Source: Paenibacillus sp.
GTDB lineage: Bacteria > Bacillota > Bacilli > Paenibacillales > Paenibacillaceae
Direction of reading: 5' to 3'
Length of the DNA: 64,000 bases
Assembly (NCBI GenBank): GCA_023512345.1
Contig: JAILZT010000003.1
Span: 248,001 to 312,000, forward strand
Each line of letters begins with the position of its first letter. Position 1 is the first letter of the stretch. This document shows positions 37,040 to 46,710 of the stretch, piece after piece. The translations under genes and the position numbers were made by a program. The notes under the pieces were generated by a model, which saw only the letters and a program-made list of their open reading frames with translations, did not search any database and was not told the origin of the DNA.

Positions 37040-38824
37040 CTACAGATTCTTCAGCTTATAAAATTCCCCGTTCATAGCTAGCAGCTCATCGTACGTCCCT
37101 ACCTCTACGATCCGCCCCTTTTTCATGACAACAATTCGGTCCGCATTACGGACGGTAGACAAGCGATGGGCAACTATAAAAGTGGTACGTCCCGTCATCA
37201 ACTGCTCAATCGCTCCCTGAACATGCCGCTCAGACACATTGTCCAGCGCCGAAGTTGCTTCATCCAGAATAATGATGCGTGGATCGCGGACTAGAGCACG
37301 GGCAATAGCAATCCTTTGGCGCTGTCCACCTGACAGGCGACCCCCATGCTCCCCAATAGATGTATCCAGCCCTTCTGGCAGACCATCAATCACATCCTGT
37401 AAATTAGCCATGTAAACAGCCTGCTGGATCTGCTCATCCGAAATATGGGGCAGACCGTAGGAAATATTTTCACGTATGGTACCTGAGAATAAAATATTGT
37501 TTTGCAAAACAATCGCCAGTGATTGACGATACTTCTTCATACTTAGCTCATCCATGGGGACTCCGTCAATTCGGATAACCCCCTTCTGAGGTTTATAAAA
37601 ACCGATAATCAGACTAAGAATCGTGGACTTGCCGGAACCTGACTCTCCAACAAAAGCGATCCGTTCTCCGGCTTTTACCCCAAGGCTAAAATGATCCAGG
37701 ACATGCTTATCTGACTCCTTATAGCGGAAAGAAACATTGTCAAAGCTGAAGGCGCCCTTGAAAGCTTCCGGCTTCGTACGTCCTTTATATTCCTCTGTAT
37801 CCGATGAGAGTAAAACTTCCGTCACCGAATGCAGCGATTCCATTCCTTTAACCAAGTTAGGATATACATTTAGGATAGAACTGATTGACCCGATAATCAT
37901 ATTAAAAAAGCCCTGATACATTACAATATCACCGATCTCCATGTAATCCAGATGTACCAGATAGGCAGTGAAGAATAAACATCCTACTTGGAAAAGCTGA
38001 AACACAACCCAGCTGGAGGAACCAAAATAGGCTTCCAACACATCCAGCCGATGCCCCCGCTCCCGGATATCCTGAAGAGCCGCATCTACTTTTCGGATTT
38101 CTACATCCTCCAAACCGTGTGCACGAGTGACCGGAATCATCTCCACGGTTTCTGATACTTTTCCGGACATGGCCTCAATATTTTTACGAACCTCGCGGTT
38201 GCGAGAGGACATTTTATTGCGAAACACTCTGACTAAGTAGATGGAAGCTGGCGCCATCAGTACAAAGAATACGGCAACAATCCAACTATGGTAAAGTGTA
38301 AGCCCTATAATGACTATGAGGTTGATCGCAGCAGGGATGATCGTCATCATCATTTGTCTGGATAGAAAATCAATTGCCTCCACATCACGCAATACCTTGG
38401 ATTGTAAACGTCCAGCGTTCATATCGCCATGATAGCTTAGAGAAAGCTGCTGAAGTTTTCTGACAAGTGTACTTCTCAGGCCTGCCTCCACATGCCGAAC
38501 AGCCTGACTGATATAGCTGATATGCAGCGTATGCGTGGGTATATTTTGCAAAATAAATAGAATGATAACGATCAAATTGAACCAAAACTCACCCATCGTG
38601 TGGCGCTCAGGATAGCTGACAATGTTGATTATGTTGGCCGTAACGAGCGGCAGCAGCCATACCGGTGAAGCTTTAAGCATGTAATAGAAGGCGGAAAGCC
38701 CCACTTTGCGTCCGTGATCCCTGAACAAGCGCGTCAACAACGCGAAAGGATTAACTTTGGCACTTTGATTGTTCTCTTCCTGGAACCATTTCATGTAATC
38801 CAGTGTAATTTCCGGTTTTGCCAT
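37040..38824 (-). CDS. ABC exporter with fused membrane and ATPase domains
   Basis: The ATG at 38824 is used; a GTG nine bases upstream overlaps the weak GGGTGG site. The 594-residue protein has a six-helix ABC_membrane domain (to about 330) and an ATPase domain with Walker A GESGSGKST, signature LSGGQRQRIAIARAL, Walker B IIILDEATSALD and switch His in VAHRLSTV. It is a half-transporter and would work as a homodimer or with a partner. The AraC regulator diverges from it, so the regulator may control this gene; the substrate could be a drug, lipid or peptide. Confidence 0.9.
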   Translation of the reverse strand: MAKPEITLDYMKWFQEENNQSAKVNPFALLTRLFRDHGRKVGLSAFYYMLKASPVWLLPLVTANIINIVSYPERHTMGEFWFNLIVIILFILQNIPTHTLHISYISQAVRHVEAGLRSTLVRKLQQLSLSYHGDMNAGRLQSKVLRDVEAIDFLSRQMMMTIIPAAINLIVIIGLTLYHSWIVAVFFVLMAPASIYLVRVFRNKMSSRNREVRKNIEAMSGKVSETVEMIPVTRAHGLEDVEIRKVDAALQDIRERGHRLDVLEAYFGSSSWVVFQLFQVGCLFFTAYLVHLDYMEIGDIVMYQGFFNMIIGSISSILNVYPNLVKGMESLHSVTEVLLSSDTEEYKGRTKPEAFKGAFSFDNVSFRYKESDKHVLDHFSLGVKAGERIAFVGESGSGKSTILSLIIGFYKPQKGVIRIDGVPMDELSMKKYRQSLAIVLQNNILFSGTIRENISYGLPHISDEQIQQAVYMANLQDVIDGLPEGLDTSIGEHGGRLSGGQRQRIAIARALVRDPRIIILDEATSALDNVSERHVQGAIEQLMTGRTTFIVAHRLSTVRNADRIVVMKKGRIVEVGTYDELLAMNGEFYKLKNL

Positions 38825-39040
38825 GTTATCCACCCGCTTATTAGACTATAATTCAAATCATTAGTCAGTATAGAACGGTAAGCGATAAACGCCTATAACA
38901 TATTCGGTCTTATTTACGCTTATCATTAACATAATCGGACTGGAAGGAGATGACAGACTATAACTACTCTCAAGGCAAATCACATTAATTTCCCACACAT
39001 TCGGCCCGATATTTGCCTCTATGCTCCCCATATCCGGTCT

Positions 39041-39895
39041 GTGCCTGCAGGGTGGACTTGCGGGAAACATCTTCATCATATGATGTTCGAATTTCTATTT
39101 GTCCTTGATGGTAAGCTTACCGCCTTTCATGGAAATGTAGAGCAGGAATTGAAGGCGGGTGATCTTGTACTCATATCGCCGATGCAGCTTCACGGGTACG
39201 AGGTTCAACAGGCAGAGGGTGCCTCATTCTTTGATGGGCATATCCAAATTGAGGATGAAGCTTTACTTCATCTGTTTGAGACAGAGAACCTGGCTTTTTA
39301 TTCTAAGTCTCACCCGCTGAATGAAGCCCTGCGCCCTTGGATTATGGATTTGATGGAGGCTCTACAGGAGAATCCCCTGCGTTCAACCAAAGTAATGCTG
39401 AATGTTCTTAACATTATTGAAGAGAGTCATTCTTTTTTTAAGAATACAGCTGCTAAAAAAGGACCGAAGGAGCACCGTGAACCTGCTTATATAATCGCCA
39501 AGGAAATCGAGAGGCTTATGCGAAAGTCGCCTATTCTGGAAGAAACAAATACATCTTTCTCAGGAGCCGAAGAAGGTTTAGTGCTCGGAAGCAACTGGTT
39601 GGAGGAAATATCTCGGCAACTTAACATCAGCTCCAGACACTGTCACCGTTTGTTCCGGCAGGCCTACGGCATGTCCCCACGCCAATATCTGATGATATTG
39701 AAGCAGCAGGAGGCCATGCAGCTGCTGGCAAGCAGCAATGAAACCATAGAACATATTGCCTACCGGCTGGGTTACGTGAACGCTCAAAGCTTCAGCCGCC
39801 AGTTCGCAGCCTGGGTGGGATATACGCCCGGTGCTTTTCGGAAAAACACCCCAGAAGCTATTACCTATTTGAGGTCACTGCCGCAGAGCAAATAG
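39041..39895 (+). CDS. AraC-family transcriptional regulator, start uncertain
   Basis: 284 residues from a GTG at 39041. The N-terminal half is a cupin-like ligand domain (HHMMFEFLFVLDGKLTAF). The C-terminal ~100 residues carry two helix-turn-helix motifs (ISSRHCHRLFRQAYGMSP and EHIAYRLGYVNAQSFSRQFA). The GTG has no ribosome site, and family-like sequence continues upstream (RPDICLYAPHIRSV) with no standard start codon before a TGA at 38951. An ATG at 38950 after GGAAGGAG opens a different frame that ends at once. The true start may be a rare codon, or there is a frameshift. Confidence 0.8.
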   Translation: MPAGWTCGKHLHHMMFEFLFVLDGKLTAFHGNVEQELKAGDLVLISPMQLHGYEVQQAEGASFFDGHIQIEDEALLHLFETENLAFYSKSHPLNEALRPWIMDLMEALQENPLRSTKVMLNVLNIIEESHSFFKNTAAKKGPKEHREPAYIIAKEIERLMRKSPILEETNTSFSGAEEGLVLGSNWLEEISRQLNISSRHCHRLFRQAYGMSPRQYLMILKQQEAMQLLASSNETIEHIAYRLGYVNAQSFSRQFAAWVGYTPGAFRKNTPEAITYLRSLPQSK

Positions 39896-39907
39896 GGGCG
39901 TCGCGTG

Positions 39908-40120
39908 CTCGTATGGCCGATTTTTCGCTCGTATGGTCGATTTCTCGCTCGTATGGCTGATTTTGAGAGAATTAGTTGTATTTTTACACTTGGTTCTGCT
40001 CGTATGGTCGATTTCGGGAGTATTAGTTGTATTTTTACACTTGGTTACACTCGTATGGCGATTTTGGGAGAATTAGATGTACTTTTACATTTGGTTTGGC
40101 TGGCTCATACGGCCGATGTT
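39908..40120. repeat. Tandem repeat array, 20-bp and 51-bp units
   Basis: CTCGTATGG or a close variant recurs at 39908, 39928, 39948, 39999 and 40050, and CTCATACGG at 40104. The first three copies are 20 bp apart (CTCGTATGG-CGATTT-CG). The later ones are 51-54 bp apart because each also carries GAATTAG-TTGTATTTTTACACTTGGTT. The unit keeps an open frame of 17 codons but no ribosome site or protein-like composition supports a gene. It follows the regulator stop by 13 bp. Confidence 0.85.
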
Positions 40121-40144
40121 ACTCCACTTTCATACCTGATGACC

Positions 40145-40197
40145 AAAAACCGCACCAACCTACGATAACTATCCGTAGAGATGATGCGGTTTTTCTT
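40145..40197 (+). terminator. Terminator downstream of the repeat array and AraC gene
   Basis: AAAAACCGCA pairs with TGCGGTTTTT, with an inner CTACG/CGTAG stem, and a T-rich run follows. It probably ends the regulator transcript, which then includes the repeat array. Confidence 0.75.
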
Positions 40198-40221
40198 TTA
40201 ATCGAATCGGTCTTATTCACA

Positions 40222-40269
40222 GAAAAGAGCCTGCTCCATCCCAGAACCTAGGGGAGCAAACTCTTTTCA
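40222..40269 (-). terminator. Terminator of the 121-residue membrane-anchored protein gene
   Basis: AAAAGAG-N3-GCTCC pairs with GGGAGC-AAA-CTCTTTT. It lies 13 bp after the minus-strand stop at 40282 and is followed on that strand by a short T-run. Confidence 0.7.
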
Positions 40270-40281
40270 ATAGAACAACTA

Positions 40282-40647
40282 CTATTTCTTGGGTCCGTAA
40301 TCGCCCATCTTAATACCCCAGACCGTGTCTTTGTGATAAGCTGCGGCTTCCTGCAGATCTGGCAGCCTTTGATCCTGCGGATAATGCCGTTCTAAATACA
40401 TTACAAACGCACGGCGCAGTCCAAGCTCAAATTCTAATTTATTGTATTCGTTCGGGTGCTTCTCCATCTCAGCCAGATTGGATTCCCACTTCGGCAGGTC
40501 CTCCAGCGATGATTCGCCGTTCCTAGCTTTTTCCGATAAAACCCGAAGTTCACGATAAGCCACCTTAACCTTAGATGAATATAATTGCTTCTGATTTAGA
40601 AAAGTTAATGCTATAACAATGACCGCGAGACCGATCCATAATATCAT
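40282..40647 (-). CDS. Membrane-anchored protein of unknown function
   Basis: 121 residues. A single N-terminal membrane segment (LWIGLAVIVIALTF) is followed by a charged helical domain with a likely coiled-coil stretch (about 25-70) and a Tyr/Lys-rich end (GIKMGDYGPKK). A GGGGGTGACATAGACACA stretch precedes the ATG. I do not recognise the family. It probably faces the cytoplasm with its helical part. Confidence 0.7.
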   Translation of the reverse strand: MILWIGLAVIVIALTFLNQKQLYSSKVKVAYRELRVLSEKARNGESSLEDLPKWESNLAEMEKHPNEYNKLEFELGLRRAFVMYLERHYPQDQRLPDLQEAAAYHKDTVWGIKMGDYGPKK

Positions 40648-40702
40648 TGTGTCTATGTCACCCCCAACTTATATATCTCATTAATTATACATGCTAACAT
40701 GC

Positions 40703-40748
40703 AAAAAAGCCCCTCCCCCTTATTGTAATTCTCAGGGGGTAAGGGACT
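40703..40748 (-). terminator. Terminator of the YfhD-like gene
   Basis: On the minus strand AGTCCCTTACCCCC pairs with GGGGGAGGGGCT, followed by TTTTTT. It lies about 38 bp beyond the YfhD-like stop. Confidence 0.8.
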
Positions 40749-40785
40749 ATCCTCCAATAAAATACTCTTCTTAGCATTTTTTTAG

Positions 40786-40977
40786 TTAATCTACTTCTTT
40801 TTGCTCTTCCTGCAGAATTTCGTGTAATTGCCGTTTATCCGCTTGCTGACCCCGAACCTGTGCCTCTAGGTCATCCATATCGGCTTCGGCTGCTGAGAAC
40901 TCTACATCCTCTGCTTTGGCTTCGTACAGCATTTTCATTTTTTCAGTCTTCGAGGGTATTTTCGAATGTTTATCCAC
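40786..40977 (-). CDS. YfhD-like small acidic protein
   Basis: 63 residues, very rich in Glu, Asp, Lys and Gln. The segment DVEFSAAEADMDDLEAQ with the following ADKRQ matches the YfhD family of small proteins of spore-forming Bacillota. The start is a GTG, with AAGGGG eight bases upstream. The protein has no cysteine or membrane segment. The function of the family is not established; a spore-associated role has been suggested. Confidence 0.75.
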   Translation of the reverse strand: MDKHSKIPSKTEKMKMLYEAKAEDVEFSAAEADMDDLEAQVRGQQADKRQLHEILQEEQKEVD

Positions 40978-41011
40978 TCCGCGATCCCCTTTCTATGAAT
41001 ACCTGTATAGG

Positions 41012-41383
41012 TCAGATCAATCCTCCGGCTTCTTCTACGATCCTTAAAGCTTGATCAAAGGAATCGGACTCTACTACAACGGTCAATAAAATATCCCGTC
41101 CAGTAGGCCCTCCATCCCCTCCATGGCTCATTCCACTGGCACTTACATCCGCTGACGCCAAGATACCGGCCGAACGACTATCTATGGAGGAATTAAGGGT
41201 CATTGTTGCCAAGCTGGTAATATCACCTGTGAGCGGATTTTGGCCCGAGTACCGCTCATCTCCGGGATATTTACCGAAACGGTCAATGGACATATCAATC
41301 ACTCTTAGCGACTGCAGCTTGCGGGAGACCGCTTCGGCCTCCTCTGGGCTTTTAAAATAGGCGAGTATGTTTTTCTCAGACAT
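41012..41383 (-). CDS. Small cytoplasmic protein of unknown function
   Basis: 123 residues. The N-terminus (KNILAYFKSPEEAEAVSRKLQSL) looks like a ferredoxin-like alpha-beta half, as in small stress proteins of the GS17M type. A Gly/Ser-rich middle follows (ASGMSHGGDGGPTG), then a second alpha-beta half, LLTVVVESDSFDQALRIVEEAGG. The pattern suggests a repeat of two related halves around a flexible loop. No catalytic motif is seen. It lies 34 bp from the YfhD-like gene on the same strand. Confidence 0.7.
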   Translation of the reverse strand: MSEKNILAYFKSPEEAEAVSRKLQSLRVIDMSIDRFGKYPGDERYSGQNPLTGDITSLATMTLNSSIDSRSAGILASADVSASGMSHGGDGGPTGRDILLTVVVESDSFDQALRIVEEAGGLI

Positions 41384-41484
41384 GTGTATCCCCGCTCTCT
41401 TTTGAGGTCAGTAGCGCCTTAGGAGCGTACCTGCGTTTAGTGTGGCTAGAACATTTTACATTTATACAAAAGGATTACAGCAAA

Positions 41485-41516
41485 AAGCAGGCTAAGAATA
41501 AACGCTTAGCCTGCTT
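41485..41516 (-). terminator. Terminator of the heat-shock operon
   Basis: AAGCAGGCTAAG and CTTAGCCTGCTT form a perfect 12-bp stem around an eight-base loop, followed by TTTTT on the minus strand. It lies 28 bp past the dnaJ stop and separates it from the small genes. Confidence 0.93.
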
Positions 41517-41543
41517 CATATAACGAGTATAATAGGTTACTGC

Positions 41544-42668
41544 TCAATCTCCACGAAATGCACGCTTCATACGGTCAAAGAAAGATTGCTCCTGCTCATG
41601 GGTATGGGCACCATCATGCGATGAGAACTGGCGTAGAAGTTCCTTTTGCTCATCACTAAGTTTACTTGGAGTAACTACGATTACTCTAACATGCTGATCC
41701 CCTTGACCGGAACCCCGCAGATGTGGAACCCCTTTACCTTTAAGACGGAAGAAGGTACCTGTCTGAGTACCCGCAGGAATCTTAAGTTTTACTTTTTCAG
41801 TCAGGGTCGGGATTTCGATCTCATCACCCAAGGCTGCCTGTGTAAAGGTAAGTGGAACTTCGCATAAAATATCATCATTCTCACGCACAAAGAAATCATG
41901 TGGTTTCACACGAATAATAATATACAGATCTCCAGCTGGGCCGCCGCGATGGCCGCCTTCGCCTTCACCAGTCATGCGCAGTTGTGCACCGTCATCCACT
42001 CCGCCAGGAATACGGACATGAATCTTGCGTTGCTTCTTAACCTTACCGTGACCGCTGCAAGTAGTACATTTTTCCTTAATGATTTTGCCTGTACCACTAC
42101 AAGTAGAACACGGACGACGATTGCGCATTTGTCCAAGTGGTGTATTCTGTACAAATTCCTGCTGACCACTGCCTTTACAAGTTGAACAAGTCTCTGGTTT
42201 AGTACCCGGCTTTGCTCCGGAGCCAAAGCAGGTGTCGCATGATTCGGTACGCGGAATAGTAATATCGGATTCTTTGCCAAATACCGCTTCCTTGAATTCA
42301 ATGGTCATGGTATATTGCAAATCCCCGCCACGCTGTGGGGCATTAGGATCTCTGCGTCCGCCGCCACCGCCGAAAAACATATCGAAGATATCGCCTAACC
42401 CGCCGCCGAAATCTCCGCCGCCGAAGCCGCCACCCATCCCTTGATTCGGGTCAATATGTCCATATTGGTCATATCTTGCACGCTGCTGTCCGTCACTAAG
42501 GACGTCATAAGCTTCTTTGACTTCCTTGAATTTAGTCTCTGCGTCACTAGCTTTATTCACGTCCGGATGATATTGGCGCGCCAACTTACGGTACGCTTTC
42601 TTGACCTCATCCTCCGAAGCGTCTTTGCCTACGCCGAGCACCTCATAATAATCTCGTTTATCTGCCAT
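41544..42668 (-). CDS. dnaJ: Chaperone DnaJ
   Basis: The ATG at 42668 ([13 protein letters not shown]) has GGAGGTG upstream; a GTG inside that site is rejected. The 374-residue protein has the J domain with the HPD triad at about residues 34-36, a Gly/Phe-rich linker, four CxxCxGxG-type zinc-finger motifs and the C-terminal substrate domains. It stimulates DnaK ATPase activity and delivers clients. It is last in the CIRCE-controlled hrcA-grpE-dnaK-dnaJ operon. Confidence 0.97.
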   Translation of the reverse strand: MADKRDYYEVLGVGKDASEDEVKKAYRKLARQYHPDVNKASDAETKFKEVKEAYDVLSDGQQRARYDQYGHIDPNQGMGGGFGGGDFGGGLGDIFDMFFGGGGGRRDPNAPQRGGDLQYTMTIEFKEAVFGKESDITIPRTESCDTCFGSGAKPGTKPETCSTCKGSGQQEFVQNTPLGQMRNRRPCSTCSGTGKIIKEKCTTCSGHGKVKKQRKIHVRIPGGVDDGAQLRMTGEGEGGHRGGPAGDLYIIIRVKPHDFFVRENDDILCEVPLTFTQAALGDEIEIPTLTEKVKLKIPAGTQTGTFFRLKGKGVPHLRGSGQGDQHVRVIVVTPSKLSDEQKELLRQFSSHDGAHTHEQEQSFFDRMKRAFRGD

Positions 42669-42810
42669 TGCTTTCACCTCCGCACATCAAATGTCCGGTA
42701 CTATATGCACCGGGCTCTATCTCTGATACTGTTTTACAGTCAAAAGGAAAGCCAAAACACGGGATGCTCCGGTTTTGACCTTCCCCTCTTAGTACAGGTA
42801 TCGTTTAAGG

Positions 42811-44658
42811 TTACCCTTGATTCTTATCTTCGTCAACAACCTCATAGTCTGCGTCTACTACATTGTCTTTCTTGAAGTTGCTCTCAGCGCCTTGGCCGTC
42901 AGCTCCACCCTCTTGAGCTTCGCCAGCTGCTTGCTCATACAGCTTCGCAGATAATTGTTGTACAATCTCAGTCAACGCTTCTGTAGCCGCGTTAATTTCC
43001 TCGAGATTATCGGATTCAAGCGCCGATTTCACTTTTTCCTTAGCTTCGTTTGCTTTTTCCACTTCAGAAGCATCTACTTTATCACCCAGGTCTTTAATGA
43101 GTTTCTCAGTAGAATATACCAACTGGTCAGCACCGTTTTTCGCTTCTACCATTTCCTTGCGTTTACGGTCTTCTTCAGCATGAAGCTCGGCATCCTTCAT
43201 CATTTGTTCTACTTCAGCATCGCTTAGGCCGCCGGAAGAAGTAATGGTGATTTTTTGGCTTTTGTTCGTTCCTTTGTCTGTTGCAGATACATTAACAATA
43301 CCGTTGGCATCAATGTCGAAGGTAACCTCGATTTGCGGTACACCGCGTTGAGCCGGAGGAATATCATTCAACATGAAACGTCCCAGCGTCTTGTTGCCGT
43401 TCGCCATTTGACGCTCACCTTGCAGGACATGAATTTCTACGCTCGGCTGGTTATCAGCAAAGGTAGAGAACACTTGGGATTTACTTGTAGGAATCGTAGT
43501 ATTGCGCTCGATCATCTTCGTAAATACGCCGCCTGCAGTTTCGATACCCAGGGAAAGCGGAGTTACGTCAAGCAATACAACGTCTTTTACATCACCAGTC
43601 AATACACCTGCTTGCACAGCTGCTCCCAGGGCAACAACTTCATCTGGATTAACGCCTTTATGAGGATCTTTGCCTGTCAACTTCTTAATAGCATCTTGTA
43701 CTGCAGGAATACGAGTAGAACCACCTACAAGTACGATTCTATGAAGGTCAGCAGGAGTCATACCCGCATCAGTTAATGCTTGACGTGTTGGGCCCAATGT
43801 ACGTTCTACCAAGCTTGCAGTCAACTCATCAAATTTCGCACGAGTCAGGTTGATCTCCAAATGCTGTGGTACTCCGTCAACAACGGTAATGAACGGCAGG
43901 GATACTGTAGTTGTCATGACACCAGACAGTTCCTTCTTAGCTTTCTCAGCTGCATCTTTCAAACGTTGTACAGCTGCTTTATCCTTGCTCAGGTCAATGC
44001 CCTGTTCTTTTTTAAATTCGGATACCAGATAGTCCATAACCAATTGGTCAAAGTCATCTCCGCCAAGACGGTTATCTCCGCTAGTTGCCTTAACTTCGAA
44101 GAAGCCATCGCCCAATTCCAGGATGGATACGTCGAATGTACCGCCACCAAGGTCATATACGAGAATCGTATGGTCTTCGGATTTCTCCAAGCCGTAGGCC
44201 AAAGCTGCTGCTGTTGGCTCGTTTACGATACGAAGCACTTCCAAACCAGCAATTTTACCTGCATCCTTTGTAGCTTGACGCTGGCTGTCATTGAAATATG
44301 CAGGAACCGTAATTACGGCTTGAGTTACTGTTTGTCCCAGATATGCTTCTGCATCAGATTTCAGCTTTTGCAGGATCATTGCTGAAATTTCTTGGGAAGA
44401 ATAGTCCTTACCATCGATGGTTTCTTTGTGGTTAGTACCCATGTGGCGTTTGATCGAACTAATAGTGCGATCCGGGTTAGTTATTGCTTGACGTTTTGCC
44501 GTTTCACCGACAACACGCTCGCCGTCTTTCTTAAAACCTACAACCGAAGGGGTTGTACGCGCGCCTTCTGGGTTAGGGATAACAACGGCTTCGCCGCCTT
44601 CCATAACTGCAACGCAAGAGTTCGTGGTTCCTAAGTCGATACCTATTACTTTACTCAA
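42811..44658 (-). CDS. dnaK: Chaperone DnaK (Hsp70)
   Basis: 615 residues. The ATPase domain starts with [14 protein letters not shown], has [13 protein letters not shown], and keeps the [10 protein letters not shown] motif. The linker is [16 protein letters not shown]; the substrate domain and a helical lid with an acidic tail ([11 protein letters not shown]) follow. It refolds and protects proteins with DnaJ and GrpE in the cytoplasm. AAGGAGGC precedes the ATG. It is the third gene of the hrcA operon; the 178-bp gap to grpE shows no clear terminator. Confidence 0.98.
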   Translation of the reverse strand: MSKVIGIDLGTTNSCVAVMEGGEAVVIPNPEGARTTPSVVGFKKDGERVVGETAKRQAITNPDRTISSIKRHMGTNHKETIDGKDYSSQEISAMILQKLKSDAEAYLGQTVTQAVITVPAYFNDSQRQATKDAGKIAGLEVLRIVNEPTAAALAYGLEKSEDHTILVYDLGGGTFDVSILELGDGFFEVKATSGDNRLGGDDFDQLVMDYLVSEFKKEQGIDLSKDKAAVQRLKDAAEKAKKELSGVMTTTVSLPFITVVDGVPQHLEINLTRAKFDELTASLVERTLGPTRQALTDAGMTPADLHRIVLVGGSTRIPAVQDAIKKLTGKDPHKGVNPDEVVALGAAVQAGVLTGDVKDVVLLDVTPLSLGIETAGGVFTKMIERNTTIPTSKSQVFSTFADNQPSVEIHVLQGERQMANGNKTLGRFMLNDIPPAQRGVPQIEVTFDIDANGIVNVSATDKGTNKSQKITITSSGGLSDAEVEQMMKDAELHAEEDRKRKEMVEAKNGADQLVYSTEKLIKDLGDKVDASEVEKANEAKEKVKSALESDNLEEINAATEALTEIVQQLSAKLYEQAAGEAQEGGADGQGAESNFKKDNVVDADYEVVDEDKNQG

Positions 44659-44836
44659 TGTATTTTGCCTCCTTGAAATTTTTTACCCGGAGCTGTTGCT
44701 CCTAAGGAATAGTTATGTGCTTTAGCTTTATAATCACGATACGATTTCAATAAGTGAAAATACTCACTGGATACAAGCTCCAGCGATCATGCTTCCGCTT
44801 CTTGGCGGACAGAAACTACCAGCCTATATGGACAGA

Positions 44837-45427
44837 CTACATGCTAACTTTGACCATGGCAGGACGAAGTACCTTATCCTTCAGGAGATAGCCCTTTTGG
44901 ACTTCCTCTGTCACGATACCTTCTTCGTACTCCTCGCTCTCCACCTGCATGATGGCCTGATGATATTCAGGGTTAAAGGGCTGTGCTACTGTTTCCATTG
45001 CTGTAAGTCCCTCGTTCTTAAGTACCCCTTCCAACTGACGGAAAATCATATTTACGCCCTTTGTAAAAGCTTCAAATTCGGGAGTAGCTGGTGCCGTTGC
45101 CAATGCACGTTCGAAATTATCCATAACCGGAAGCAATTCCGCTACGAGCTTAGAAGTAGCATATTGCGCTAGCTCTTCTTTTTCCTTCACAGTACGACGG
45201 CGGAAGTTATCAAAATCAGCCTGTACACGTAATGCCCGACCCTGAAATTCATCAGCAAGACCTTGCAGGCGTTTAAGATCATCACCAGTCTCAGTATTCC
45301 CTCCACTAACTTCGTCTGCCGTGAAGGCATCGGTCTCAGAGACCGTTTCAGCTGTATCAGCTGCATTGTCCTCATTTATAGCATTATCTTGAATTTCGTT
45401 GGAATCTTGAACTTGTTCCTCTTTCAA
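44837..45427 (-). CDS. grpE: Nucleotide exchange factor GrpE
   Basis: 196 residues. An acidic, disordered N-terminus of about 50 residues (rich in Asp, Glu, Asn and Thr) is followed by the long coiled-coil helix (RVQADFDNFRRRTVKEKEEL) and the C-terminal beta domain (PFNPEYHQAIMQ and VLRPAMVKVS). It releases ADP from DnaK and acts as a thermosensor in many bacteria. It lies between hrcA and dnaK in the same operon. Confidence 0.97.
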   Translation of the reverse strand: MKEEQVQDSNEIQDNAINEDNAADTAETVSETDAFTADEVSGGNTETGDDLKRLQGLADEFQGRALRVQADFDNFRRRTVKEKEELAQYATSKLVAELLPVMDNFERALATAPATPEFEAFTKGVNMIFRQLEGVLKNEGLTAMETVAQPFNPEYHQAIMQVESEEYEEGIVTEEVQKGYLLKDKVLRPAMVKVSM

Positions 45428-45465
45428 GTTGTCTTCACCTCCTTAAAATAATCACGACGTTAAGT

Positions 45466-46497
45466 TCACTTATACCAGTGTGCCAGCATCGCTGTCAAAT
45501 CTCTAGACAGAATGCCCAAAATCCCCATAACCCTTGCATATTCCATTCGAGTCGGACCAAGAATCCCTATGCTTCCCAGTGCCTGCCCGTCGAGCGAATA
45601 AGTCGCTGTAATCAGGCTGCAGTTCGCAATCGCTTCATGACTGTTCTCCGTACCTATACGGACTTGAATCCCCGTACCCCCAGACGCTGGTGACAGCATT
45701 TTAAGCAGAGTAGGTGTCTCTTCCAGCAGATCGAGAATATGCTTCACCTTATCAACATCTTTGAATTCGGGCTGATTCAGCATGTTCGTTGCCCCGCTAA
45801 GATAAATACGTTGCTCCTGATCGCTCTCAAGAGCCGTATCCAACACTTGCATTAACTCTTCATAATGAGAGATATGCCGCTGCATTTCTTGACCTAGCTC
45901 CGAATAGAGACGACTCTTTAGCTTGTAGAGAGGGACATTAACCAGCTTACTGTTAAGCAGGTTGACTACTTGCTCCATATCTGACACCGAAATCTCCGGG
46001 GGAATATTCACTGTCCGGTTCTCTACCTGCCCAGAGCTTGTAACAATGATTGCCACTGCCGTTGTATCGTTAAGGGGCAGTAATTGAAAATGGCGCAAAG
46101 ATGTATGAAAAACTTCCGGCCCCAGCAGGATGGAAGTGTAGTTCGTCATATTGGAAAGAATCATCGCTGCATGTTGATTAACCTGTTCCATAGCATTCAG
46201 CTTCTCAGCGAAAAAAGCACGGATTGTGCTCACTTCTGCCGATTCGGCGGAATTCCACGGGACCAGGTGATCCACGTAATAACGATATCCTTTATGCGAT
46301 GGGATTCGGCCTGCGGATGTGTGAGGTTGTTCGAGATACCCCAAGTCCTCCAGATCAGCCATTTCATTACGAATCGTAGCAGGACTGTATCCTACATCAC
46401 CCCGTTTAGAAATACTGCGTGAGCCCACGGGCTCAGCCGAAGAAATATAATCATCAACTATGGCATTAAGTATCATTCTTTGACGTTCAGTTAACAT
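45466..46497 (-). CDS. hrcA: Heat-inducible transcription repressor HrcA
   Basis: 343 residues. An N-terminal winged helix (LTERQRMILNAIVDDYI, then GYSPATIRNEMADLEDLGYLEQPHTSAGR) precedes a GAF-like dimerisation domain and the C-terminal ILGPTRMEYARVMGIL motif. It binds the CIRCE element just upstream, so the operon is autoregulated; GroEL is known to help fold HrcA. It is the first gene of hrcA-grpE-dnaK-dnaJ. Confidence 0.97.
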   Translation of the reverse strand: MLTERQRMILNAIVDDYISSAEPVGSRSISKRGDVGYSPATIRNEMADLEDLGYLEQPHTSAGRIPSHKGYRYYVDHLVPWNSAESAEVSTIRAFFAEKLNAMEQVNQHAAMILSNMTNYTSILLGPEVFHTSLRHFQLLPLNDTTAVAIIVTSSGQVENRTVNIPPEISVSDMEQVVNLLNSKLVNVPLYKLKSRLYSELGQEMQRHISHYEELMQVLDTALESDQEQRIYLSGATNMLNQPEFKDVDKVKHILDLLEETPTLLKMLSPASGGTGIQVRIGTENSHEAIANCSLITATYSLDGQALGSIGILGPTRMEYARVMGILGILSRDLTAMLAHWYK

Positions 46498-46532
46498 GTT
46501 ATTTTCCTCCTATCGGCTGTAGCTCACATTCG

Positions 46533-46559
46533 TTAGCACTCGACTGAGATGAGTGCTAA
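46533..46559 (-). promoter_or_regulatory. CIRCE operator of the hrcA operon
   Basis: TTAGCACTC-N9-GAGTGCTAA is an exact CIRCE sequence, 36 bp before the hrcA start. HrcA binds it to repress the operon until heat shock. Confidence 0.98.
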
Positions 46560-46570
46560 TCACTAATACA

Positions 46571-46600
46571 AAAATACCAAACTGACATTGCCATTGTCAA
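46571..46600 (-). promoter_or_regulatory. SigA-type promoter of the hrcA operon
   Basis: On the minus strand a perfect TTGACA is followed after 18 bp by TATTTT. The CIRCE operator lies just downstream, overlapping or flanking the expected transcription start, as is usual for this operon. Confidence 0.75.
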
Positions 46601-46643
46601 GTCAGTACCGTATCTTAAATCCACCTATTTATTCGTTTCATGC

Positions 46644-46700
46644 AAAAAACCACGCTCTCTTGTGGCACTTTGTTAGTGGCCCATTGAGAGTGTGGTTTTT
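46644..46700. terminator. Long terminator hairpin between the GNAT gene and hrcA
   Basis: AAAAACCAC-G-CTCTC pairs with GAGAG-T-GTGGTTTTT around a loop of about 26 bases. It lies 11 bp after the GNAT stop and ends that minus-strand transcript before the hrcA promoter. Confidence 0.85.
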
Positions 46701-46710
46701 AATTGTACAA

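Noticed and set aside
39908..40120. Possible CRISPR array
   Set aside because: The sequences between repeats are themselves repeated, and spacing changes from 20 to 51 bp.
39905..40168. 87-codon plus-strand frame across the tandem repeat
   Set aside because: No ribosome site. The frame is open only because the repeat unit is a multiple of three, and the composition is not protein-like.
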